Shown piece after piece: positions 17,014 through 25,217 of a stretch of DNA of 64,000 bases (within the stretch, counting starts at the first letter, position 1; every line of letters starts with the position of its first letter). The stretch covers positions 62,001-126,000 of the forward strand of contig NTJP01000003.1 of assembly GCA_002457145.1 (NCBI GenBank), read 5' to 3'. The translations under genes and the position numbers were made by a program. Origin of the DNA: Marine Group II euryarchaeote MED-G38 (GTDB lineage Archaea; Thermoplasmatota; Poseidoniia; Poseidoniales; Thalassarchaeaceae). Under the pieces are notes generated by a model that worked only from the letters and a program-made list of their open reading frames with translations, was not told the origin of the DNA and made no database searches.

Positions 17014-19128
17014 ATGAGGTTAAAACTTATGACGCCAATAAAAAACCAAATTTCAACTATCTTAATAATTGCTATGATGTTAATATCAGCCGGATGTTTA
17101 GGTAATAATGATGATGAAAAAGAAGCAGAAGATATTCAATCCAATATTCCATTAACAGGTTGTATGGATATTACCGCAATTAATTATGATGAAAATGCTA
17201 CAATTTCTGATGGCGATAGTTGTGAATTTCCTGACGACCCCGCTGATGATTTACTTTCAATACCTCATAGGGACGGGTGCGATAATACCAATCCAATACA
17301 TTGTATGTTACCATTCCCTTCTGATGCGTTTTTAGTTGATGATGATTCTACTAATACTGGTAAAAGAATTTCATATTCGGCTAATACGATACCAAGTTCC
17401 GGAACAGTTTCACAAATAAATCTCCCGATTATTAATCAAATAGATGGTGCTAGCCCCAATACTCAGATAATGACAGCTTTTGATACAGACCCAGATGTCT
17501 CTCAGATGGCTGGACAATATAGTATCGAAAAAAGTCTTGAAACTGGACATCCTTCGATGATTATCAATCAAAACACAGGAGAATTGATTCCACATTGGAC
17601 CGAAATAGATATCAGATCTGACGAAAGTGAACCATCAATAATCCATCTAAGAACCATTAAAGCATTGGATCATAATACTTCCTATGTAATATTATTCACA
17701 GACCTTAAAGATTCAGATGATAATTACATAGTAGCTCCAGTTGGTTTCGCAGCTCTTCGGGATAATGTAATAACTAATTCTCCTGACATAGAAGATAGAA
17801 GAACTGATTTTCAAGAATTATTTATTTGGATAGAAGAAAATACTGATAGATCAATCAGCTCTTTACAAACAGCATGGGTTTTCAATACTGCATCTACAGA
17901 ATCGATAATCGGTCCATTACTTTCTATGAGAAATGATGCTTTAGAAAGAATTGGCGAAAATGGAATAGGCTGTACTGTTGAATCCAACGAAGAAGTATTA
18001 GATGAAGATGGTAATAGAAGCCACTGGATGCTTACAGGTACTTATACCGCCCCTCAGTATACTGAATCATTTTATCCTCCAACATTAATCAGAAGAACTT
18101 CAGATACTGATCGAACACCTGTTTTTGTAGAAAATAGGGAAATACCATTTTGGTTAGTAATTCCTAACACTGCCGTATCTAATCCGGCAGATTTGACTAT
18201 TTGGGGTCATGGTTTCCTTGGAACTGGCGATACTTCTGGATTATATGGTTGGGCTAATCAAAATAATGCTGCAATGTTGGGAACCAGTTTTTATGGCTGG
18301 TCAAGTGATGATACCATAAGCATAGAATATGCAGTATTGGATATGGAGAAATTTCAACACCAAGCAGAAAGATTGGAACAATCTATGATAAATCAAGTAG
18401 TGATGATTAAATCATTCATGGGTGTTTGTGCTGATTTACCCGAATTACATCACAATGATAGTAGCTTAATAGATAATTCAAATCCAGTATATACTGGATA
18501 TTCTAATGGCGCCATTAGAGGACCATCGATAATTGGTCTTTCCCCAGATCTTAATAGAGGAGTATTATGGGCCGGAGGGTCCTCTTTTTCACATATAATA
18601 GAAAGATGTACACAATATGATAGATTTCATTTCATTTTTGCAAGTGAATATGGATACTCGAGTCAATTAGATAGAGCAGTTGCAATTTCAATCATGCAAT
18701 CTCTTTGGGATTCAGTTGAATCAGATACATTCCTTAGTCTTAGAGAAGAAGGATATCTAGATCAAGTTGAACCTTATGAATTAATGACATTATTCTCTAT
18801 TGGTGATTTACAAATCTCTAATATTTCATCATCAAGGATGATGAGGACAGCTAATATTCCTATTTTGGATTCCTCAACTATAATCCCATATGGTATCGAT
18901 GTAGTCAATGAAACACATCAGGGTTCAGTAGGGGTTTTCTTTGATGGAGGATATATACATGCGCCGGATGGGAATGAATATGGAGAAGAACCACATCCAG
19001 CACACAATGCAATAGGCGCACTAAAAATTGCTCGTGATATGGCTTTTGCATATTTACAAATGCAGGATATTCTAGACACATGCAATGGTAATTGTACATT
19101 TACTTCAGATAACCTAAGTTGGGGTTGA
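17014..19128 (+). CDS. Lipoprotein with alpha/beta-hydrolase (lipase-like) features
   Basis: About 704 aa. A signal peptide ends in lipobox ISAGC (Cys28). Next comes a short cysteine module GCMDITAINYDENAT...C, resembling the repeat known from chlorovirus and marine surface proteins. The remainder resembles secreted Pla-1/cef-type lipases: PFPSDAFLVDD, HLRTIKALDHNTSYV, the oxyanion-like WGHGFLGTGD, and a G-x-S-x-G elbow GYSNG. The catalytic serine is therefore visible; the acid and histidine are not certain. An anchored extracellular esterase or lipase is likely. The GTG at 16996 is the track start; the ATG at 17014 gives a better signal peptide. Confidence 0.68.
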   Translation: MRLKLMTPIKNQISTILIIAMMLISAGCLGNNDDEKEAEDIQSNIPLTGCMDITAINYDENATISDGDSCEFPDDPADDLLSIPHRDGCDNTNPIHCMLPFPSDAFLVDDDSTNTGKRISYSANTIPSSGTVSQINLPIINQIDGASPNTQIMTAFDTDPDVSQMAGQYSIEKSLETGHPSMIINQNTGELIPHWTEIDIRSDESEPSIIHLRTIKALDHNTSYVILFTDLKDSDDNYIVAPVGFAALRDNVITNSPDIEDRRTDFQELFIWIEENTDRSISSLQTAWVFNTASTESIIGPLLSMRNDALERIGENGIGCTVESNEEVLDEDGNRSHWMLTGTYTAPQYTESFYPPTLIRRTSDTDRTPVFVENREIPFWLVIPNTAVSNPADLTIWGHGFLGTGDTSGLYGWANQNNAAMLGTSFYGWSSDDTISIEYAVLDMEKFQHQAERLEQSMINQVVMIKSFMGVCADLPELHHNDSSLIDNSNPVYTGYSNGAIRGPSIIGLSPDLNRGVLWAGGSSFSHIIERCTQYDRFHFIFASEYGYSSQLDRAVAISIMQSLWDSVESDTFLSLREEGYLDQVEPYELMTLFSIGDLQISNISSSRMMRTANIPILDSSTIIPYGIDVVNETHQGSVGVFFDGGYIHAPDGNEYGEEPHPAHNAIGALKIARDMAFAYLQMQDILDTCNGNCTFTSDNLSWG

Positions 19129-19163
19129 GAGGGAAAAAAATAAGTTTATTTGATAAAAGTAAA

Positions 19164-19397
19164 TTACTTTTTATCGCTTGAATTATCTATATTTTCTCGT
19201 TCTCTTTTTTCCTTTAGAAACAATACCAATGATTCTAAATTTGAAAATTCTATAGTTACCATACTGATGTTATCACAATCCTGACAAATAAATCTCTTAC
19301 CAGTTTCATAACCCATATATGGTGTTATTCTAGGGCTAAAACAATTTGAGCAGACTTCAACAACTTTGTCACTTTGGTTAATCCAGTCAGTTCCCAC
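19164..19397 (-). CDS. Small zinc-ribbon protein
   Basis: A 77-aa protein with two CxxC pairs, C16-x2-C19 (CSNC) and C38-x2-C41 (CQDC), spaced as in a zinc ribbon, and a charged C-terminal tail (KEKRERENI). A TATA-like TTATAAAC lies about 28 bases before the ATG. It may be a nucleic-acid or protein-binding adaptor. No family is recognised. Confidence 0.65.
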   Translation of the reverse strand: MGTDWINQSDKVVEVCSNCFSPRITPYMGYETGKRFICQDCDNISMVTIEFSNLESLVLFLKEKRERENIDNSSDKK

Positions 19398-19502
19398 ATT
19401 ACGGTGACATTATCTGACGTTTATAATAAATTGTTATATTTATATTATTATTTATAATGAATCCGTAGACAACTCTAAAGCATACCTGCTTAAAGATGAT
19501 TT

Positions 19503-22500
19503 ATGCAGGAATATCCTGACAAAACTATTTTGAATTCAGAAACAGATGCCTCTCTTTACGGATTTTATGCTTCTCTAGCCGCGGGTGGGTTCTTATTAGC
19601 ATATGCAATTTATTATGTAACAATAGTTAATGTAACTAGTGATTATGCATATTTGACTTTGGGAATTGTTACTGGCGCTACCGCTATATCTTGCATAATA
19701 TTTCACGAATGGTTAAGTAGAACAAAAGGTCAAGAAAGAAATGAAAATGCAATTGAAGAATACTCCGCAGCTACTGCTGTTTTAATGGGTTCCCTTTCAG
19801 CAATATGGCTCTCTAGATTTTTAGTTTTCTTTATGGGAAAGGAAAATGAATGGATCGAGATTCAAGATAGGGATATATGGATTCCAGTATGGCTTTCATT
19901 ACTTCAAACAATCTCTATTATTATAGTAATGGAAATAAGTATTAAAATGATAAATAGACATTCGTTAGGTACATTACCTAGGACTATTGTTATTTTAGCG
20001 CCAATCAGTCTAGCATTTAGTGCAATATCAATATGGATGGATTATTCTAATGGTGTTTTAGATATTTTTCTAACATCTTCATTTATTTTATTAATGACAA
20101 GTTCAATTCTAGCATCTCTTCGTCTTAATCGATCAGCATTATATTTACTAGCGTCAGGTTTAGCAGTTGCCCTTCCATTATTATTAGGAATTTATAATTT
20201 TGAACATATAAGTTTACTAGTTCCATTTGTTATAATAATAGGAATCACTGCTACAGATAAAAGTCTCTCCCAACAGATGATTGAAAGAGGCTCGGGAGTT
20301 GTTGTTTCAGCTATTTTATTTGCACAAATTATTGCATCAGGTAGTCAAACATCATATATTTTTGTAGGATTAATAGATAGCTCTGAGCCTTTTGGATTAA
20401 CTTTTTGGCTGTGGGTATCACTATTGATTGGTTGGTTCGCACCTACTGCAATGTTACGAACTCCTGCTATGCCCATAGCCCTTGCCCTTTCGCTAACTTT
20501 GTTATCTTCAGAAGCGGCATTAATTGGTTGGTTTATCGGATTTTTAGCATTCATTTATTTGGAAACAAGGGAACAAGCCCGAGACTGGGTAGTAAAAGCA
20601 ACATATTTTGCTATGATTATTGCTTGGCTGATTTCAAGTGTTATAGGAATAGAAAGTGAAATTGATTTAATAAATATTGGCGATTTCACTATTGATTCAG
20701 CCACAGGATCGAGCTTAATACTATTTCCTTTAATACTGGCATTAGGTTATTGGTGTCAAAATAGAGGTAGATTTGGAGATATTTTTGGCCCCTCATTAGT
20801 AATTCTTGCCGCATCCATAAATATTGTACTATTATCTGAATCAGGTATCTTATTTCCATTAATTATAGTTGTCTCGTCAATAATCACATTCTATAACTAC
20901 ATTAGTAGAGAAGAAATAAGTCTTGATGCATTATTGGATAGAAATGTATACTCATCATACGTTCTTTTACCAATATTACTCGTAAGCCTCCAAGTATTTG
21001 GTACTTTTGAATTATTTAATATCGATCTATTTTCAATTATTTTCGCCTTAATAATTTATACTATTTGTCACACATATAGGAAAAATTCTGAAAATTTTAT
21101 TTTAAGGTCAGAATTCACCTTTGTGATAATTTTAATATTTATCGCTTTGGTAGCGAATATTCCAGAAGAATCTGAAAAAATTATACAGTTAATATTAATA
21201 ATTTTAGCAATTTTAGTTATTCTAATTGCTATTGAAGCCGGAGCAATAAGATCCTCTACGCCAGTTGAAAGATTAATTGGAATTATATTTCTACTTCCTA
21301 TTGCCGCAATTTCATCCGCTATCTTGTTAGAAGAAAATGGAAGTATATACACATTAATCTTACATGATTTACTTATTCTTTCGGCACCATTCGTTGTTAA
21401 TATGAAACTCAAAAAAATACATGATCTCTCTCAGGAAGCAAGAAATTATGGTAGCTTAACACTAATATCTCTTGTTTTAATTGGTCTGACGGATATTTCA
21501 GGAGGATTATTGGCGATACCAGTATACACTCTTGTAGTATATAGGGCTACAAAACATGTATCTACTCCATTATTACTAATACTACCATTAGTTTCAGTTG
21601 GCTATGCTACTATATTTGGAAGTAATTATTCCGATAATTCAATACTTTGGCCATTGCTTGAAAGTATCCCATACCTTGGTCAAAACTCTGAATTATTTAT
21701 ATTAATAACTCCTCGTTGGTCATCTTTGTTATTATTGTTTTTACCTTTGATGGTTTTAGTAAATATTCCAATAGAAAATCGACGTCCAGAAGGTTCGAGG
21801 TATGGGCCAGAACAATTCTTTGGCCCTTTAATTGCTGTATTATTAGGAATATCTTTCTTACTCCCAGATGAAAAATTAGCACCCATATTCATAATATCTC
21901 TACTAACATATGGGTCATGGAAGTATGGTTTAGGACATTGGTTCTGGATAACTCCTATTGGAGCATATTGGGCAATTTTAAATCTTACACAATTAATGAA
22001 CTTAGGAGATGATTATCATACTGGATATGCAACTTTTGTTGCTGGTTTGATTGGCTTGATCCAATATTTATTAATAAGAAATGGTATTCTATATACTAAT
22101 TTTAAGGATAATTTTTCTATTGATCAATTAGAATATTTAGCCCCGGTCTCAAGAATATGGGGATATTCATTCCTTTTATTGTCTGATGATATTAGTGATT
22201 TCATACCATTTTTCACTAGTCTTATTATTGCATTTGATACCTTCTATAATAATCGAACTTGGCTATTCCATAGCTCTATTTTACTTCAAACCTTAACTCT
22301 ATATTTCTTACTCGATGGCCAAGTAGCGTTTGGTTATGTATCATTATGGCCATCATTTATTGGAATATGTATGTTATATTGTTCATGGGCCGATTATAAT
22401 CCATTTCCAATTGATGAAAATTTATCAGAATCAATAATTAATTTTGACTATCAATATAATTTAGGATTAATCGGCTCTTTATTTACAATATTATTTATGA

Positions 22501-23099
22501 TGCCTTTTGCTGAAGAAATAGGTCTTTTAGATTTCTTTGCAATAGTAATAATTATAATTGCTGGTCATCATATGATTTTAGGCTTTAAGCGGGATCAAGG
22601 TTGGAGGAGATTATTTGGATTAGTTGGCGTACCTTTAGGATTAATCTCCCTTGGTTCTCAATTTGCTGGTTTAATATTAGTCTTAATGTTATTTTTAGCA
22701 GCTTTAACTTTAATCGGTCAAGCTGTATTATATTCTTCTAAAGGTGGTTTGGGAATAGGCAGTACTATTGAGGGAGCGGAACCAATATTGTCAAAAATAG
22801 GTTTACCAGAAAAAACTGAGGATAAACAAAAGAAAAATGTAATTCCTACTAATGTAAATGAAAGTATTGATAATCTAACTAAAGAAGAACCAAAGGAAAA
22901 TATAGTTATTAATATTTCATCTTCTCCAGTTTTTACCTCAGATAAATCTAATTTTAAAATTAAATTAGATAATTTATTATTAGAAAAGATGGATATCAAT
23001 ATTGAAGATGCCTACAAATCATTCGACTCTTCTATATGGTCGCCAATTTTAAGAATAAATCCTGATGGTAAGTTATTATTAGAATGGGAAAGAATCTAA
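19503..23099 (+). CDS. Very large polytopic membrane protein of unknown function
   Basis: A 1198-aa protein, mostly hydrophobic helices with short connecting loops from about residue 20 to 1080. I estimate more than 30 membrane segments. A soluble C-terminal region of about 115 aa, charged and low in complexity, follows. No catalytic motif or family was recognised; DUF2339-like giant membrane proteins are the closest in architecture, but I see no specific match. It starts at an ATG that diverges from the zinc-ribbon gene. Codon use looks like its neighbours, so it does not look newly acquired. Confidence 0.7.
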   Translation: MQEYPDKTILNSETDASLYGFYASLAAGGFLLAYAIYYVTIVNVTSDYAYLTLGIVTGATAISCIIFHEWLSRTKGQERNENAIEEYSAATAVLMGSLSAIWLSRFLVFFMGKENEWIEIQDRDIWIPVWLSLLQTISIIIVMEISIKMINRHSLGTLPRTIVILAPISLAFSAISIWMDYSNGVLDIFLTSSFILLMTSSILASLRLNRSALYLLASGLAVALPLLLGIYNFEHISLLVPFVIIIGITATDKSLSQQMIERGSGVVVSAILFAQIIASGSQTSYIFVGLIDSSEPFGLTFWLWVSLLIGWFAPTAMLRTPAMPIALALSLTLLSSEAALIGWFIGFLAFIYLETREQARDWVVKATYFAMIIAWLISSVIGIESEIDLINIGDFTIDSATGSSLILFPLILALGYWCQNRGRFGDIFGPSLVILAASINIVLLSESGILFPLIIVVSSIITFYNYISREEISLDALLDRNVYSSYVLLPILLVSLQVFGTFELFNIDLFSIIFALIIYTICHTYRKNSENFILRSEFTFVIILIFIALVANIPEESEKIIQLILIILAILVILIAIEAGAIRSSTPVERLIGIIFLLPIAAISSAILLEENGSIYTLILHDLLILSAPFVVNMKLKKIHDLSQEARNYGSLTLISLVLIGLTDISGGLLAIPVYTLVVYRATKHVSTPLLLILPLVSVGYATIFGSNYSDNSILWPLLESIPYLGQNSELFILITPRWSSLLLLFLPLMVLVNIPIENRRPEGSRYGPEQFFGPLIAVLLGISFLLPDEKLAPIFIISLLTYGSWKYGLGHWFWITPIGAYWAILNLTQLMNLGDDYHTGYATFVAGLIGLIQYLLIRNGILYTNFKDNFSIDQLEYLAPVSRIWGYSFLLLSDDISDFIPFFTSLIIAFDTFYNNRTWLFHSSILLQTLTLYFLLDGQVAFGYVSLWPSFIGICMLYCSWADYNPFPIDENLSESIINFDYQYNLGLIGSLFTILFMMPFAEEIGLLDFFAIVIIIIAGHHMILGFKRDQGWRRLFGLVGVPLGLISLGSQFAGLILVLMLFLAALTLIGQAVLYSSKGGLGIGSTIEGAEPILSKIGLPEKTEDKQKKNVIPTNVNESIDNLTKEEPKENIVINISSSPVFTSDKSNFKIKLDNLLLEKMDINIEDAYKSFDSSIWSPILRINPDGKLLLEWERI

Positions 23100-23188
23100 A
23101 ATATCAATACCTTTTGAATATATTTGTATTTTTATTTTTAAACGACTGTTTATAGGTAAACACAAGCGATTGGTAAATAGGTAATACA

Positions 23189-23266
23189 ATGACAGATATC
23201 GATAAATTATGGATTAGACTCGAAGAACAAATTAAATCTGACTTCTTTATTCACAAAAGTGAATGA
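23189..23266 (+). CDS. 25-aa micro-ORF
   Basis: An ATG frame (MTDIDKLWIRLEEQIKSDF...) lies in the 233-base gap between two larger genes, about 37 bases after a GTTTATAGG element. Like the micro-ORF at 452 it begins with a few residues followed by DKL and an amphipathic acidic helix. It is too short for a confident call. Confidence 0.22.
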   Translation: MTDIDKLWIRLEEQIKSDFFIHKSE

Positions 23267-23299
23267 AAATATTAGTTTTTTTCTGACTTACTAATGGAT

Positions 23300-23308
23300 A
23301 ATATAATC
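23300..23308 (+). promoter_or_regulatory. TATA-like element for BNR lipoprotein gene
   Basis: AATATAATC lies about 28 bases before the ATG at 23333. This supports a leaderless start at that codon rather than at the upstream ATG chosen by the ORF track. Confidence 0.5.
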
Positions 23309-23332
23309 TTCTATTGGCTTTTGGGTGATAAT

Positions 23333-24829
23333 ATGAAGCTTGCCTCAGTCATTGGCATTATGATGATTACTATTTCTCTTTCAGGGTGCATCCAATCCAA
23401 TGTCAACTCTGTATTTTTTGATCAATCATCTCGAATAGACGGTGAATTTGTTACTGATAGAAATGGTATGCCTGTCGATATTGCCCTATATGATAGCATT
23501 TTAGAAATTCCATTTGATTTTGTTTTTAGTAATGTTGGAGAGATCGGTCCAGAACCTAGCATAGGAATAACTTCTAGCGGTTGTATATTTTTTATTGCCA
23601 TGGAATTGCCAATGCGTTCATGCGATCATGGTCTGACATGGGAAAATACTCGAGATTTTACTCAAGCACCTTTCACTAGTGATCCATATGGTTGGGTAGA
23701 TCCAGTTACTGATCGAATTTTCAACATACACATGATGGGGCTAGAATCGACTTGGATTGGATGGTCAGATAATGATGGAGAATCCTGGTTGGGTAACCCA
23801 CATGACTCTGGACCGCTCCCGCTGAATGATCACATTAAACTTGCAACCGGGCCTTGGACTAGTGACGGATACGGAATACCTGGCGCAATCACGCCGCTTT
23901 ATGATGAAGCTGTATATTTTTGTTACAATAAACTTGCAGGAATATTCTGTTACACTAGCTTCGACGGAGGTGCTTCTTTCGAAGTAGGTGGCCAAATATA
24001 CGGACTTGCTACCACAAATGGAGGCCTACATGGTGCAATCACTACAGCCCCTGATGGAACTGTATATGTTACTCCTAGAGTCGAAATTCCTGCAGTAATT
24101 TTTTCTAAAGATAATGGTTTATCTTGGGAAACTCGTGAAATGGGGGAGGATGTAGGAACTCCTAATCCTCGTAAAAACTCTGAAGTCGCTACCGATACAA
24201 ATTCCAATGCATACCACATTTGGTCAGGACAAGATTTTGGCGTATACATGTCACGTAGTATAGACTCTGGCGAATCATGGGACCAAGAAAGTATTCGAAT
24301 TAGCCCCATAGAAGTAATATCTACCACCTTTCCTCAAATTGATGCTGGAGATCCAGGAAGGATAGCAATTACATACCTAGGGAGCGAAAATTCTAGTGAG
24401 CTAGATATCTCAAATATTGATGGAGAGCCTTGGGACGGAAATCCACACTATGCATCTAGTAATGTTAGTTATTACCTTTATATTACATTCAGCTTAAATG
24501 CTTTAGATATAAATCCAATCTTTCATACAATTAGAGTTTCTCCAGATCCTGTTCAGATTGGAAGTATATGTCTGAATAGTGGAGATTGTAGAGATATCGG
24601 GGGCTCTAATAGAAATTTACTGGATTTTAATGATTTACATATTGATAGAGATGGACGTGTTTATGTTGCGTTTGCAGATGGCTGTACTGATAGTTGTGCA
24701 GAAAATTTCAATTCTACAGCCGAAGATTCTCGAAACCGTCTAGGTTCAGTTTACTACCTTGGCAATGGTCCAAGTTTATATGAGTCAGTAGGTATGCTAA
24801 CTGAATTTTATCCTCCAGAAAATAGTTAG
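23333..24829 (+). CDS. BNR/sialidase-like beta-propeller lipoprotein
   Basis: About 498 aa. The signal peptide ends in lipobox LSGC (Cys19). The body carries several Asp-box (BNR) repeats of the S-x-D-x-G-x-(S/T)-W type: SDNDGESW, SFDGGASF, SKDNGLSW and SIDSGESW. This predicts a six- or seven-blade beta-propeller on the outer face of the membrane, as in sialidases and related sugar-binding or hydrolytic proteins. I cannot see a full sialidase active site (arginine triad), so enzymatic activity is not claimed. It stands alone with its own promoter. Confidence 0.72.
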   Translation: MKLASVIGIMMITISLSGCIQSNVNSVFFDQSSRIDGEFVTDRNGMPVDIALYDSILEIPFDFVFSNVGEIGPEPSIGITSSGCIFFIAMELPMRSCDHGLTWENTRDFTQAPFTSDPYGWVDPVTDRIFNIHMMGLESTWIGWSDNDGESWLGNPHDSGPLPLNDHIKLATGPWTSDGYGIPGAITPLYDEAVYFCYNKLAGIFCYTSFDGGASFEVGGQIYGLATTNGGLHGAITTAPDGTVYVTPRVEIPAVIFSKDNGLSWETREMGEDVGTPNPRKNSEVATDTNSNAYHIWSGQDFGVYMSRSIDSGESWDQESIRISPIEVISTTFPQIDAGDPGRIAITYLGSENSSELDISNIDGEPWDGNPHYASSNVSYYLYITFSLNALDINPIFHTIRVSPDPVQIGSICLNSGDCRDIGGSNRNLLDFNDLHIDRDGRVYVAFADGCTDSCAENFNSTAEDSRNRLGSVYYLGNGPSLYESVGMLTEFYPPENS

Positions 24830-24892
24830 ATAGGACTTTTTAACTTAGTTATTTTAGTAAACTATTCAAGTATATACCATCACTAGTTAGAT

Positions 24893-25114
24893 ATGAAAAT
24901 AGCACGTCACAGACTGGTCGCCGAGAATTTGATTGATTTATACAATTTAATAGATTCAGTAATACTGAAGACAAAACTTGAATACCCTAAATTAAATGTT
25001 GAATTTGACGATCATATCACTAATCTTTACACCGGCTTCAATCCACATTATGATCATGAAGAAGGATGGTCTACATGTGTAATCATTAATCAGGTAAATG
25101 AATCATTGGCGTAA
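24893..25114 (+). CDS. Hypothetical 73-aa protein
   Basis: A short soluble protein without recognised family. A TATATACC element lies about 22 bases before the ATG, and upstream and downstream genes are separated by clear gaps, so it appears to be its own transcript. The sequence is mixed-charge with a helical first half (LIDLYNLIDSVIL) and a His/Tyr-rich second half (FNPHYDHEEGW). Confidence 0.5.
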   Translation: MKIARHRLVAENLIDLYNLIDSVILKTKLEYPKLNVEFDDHITNLYTGFNPHYDHEEGWSTCVIINQVNESLA

Positions 25115-25217
25115 TTTATACAATATAATTTATCAATAATGACGAATAGTATAATTATCTACTCCTAAAAAAAAATTTGACCAATCTTATTTAATTATAA
25201 GTCACTTACGATTATCT

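Noticed and set aside
23333-24829. Active sialidase
   Set aside because: Asp-box repeats are present but the arginine triad and nucleophile tyrosine could not be identified, so only a beta-propeller is claimed.
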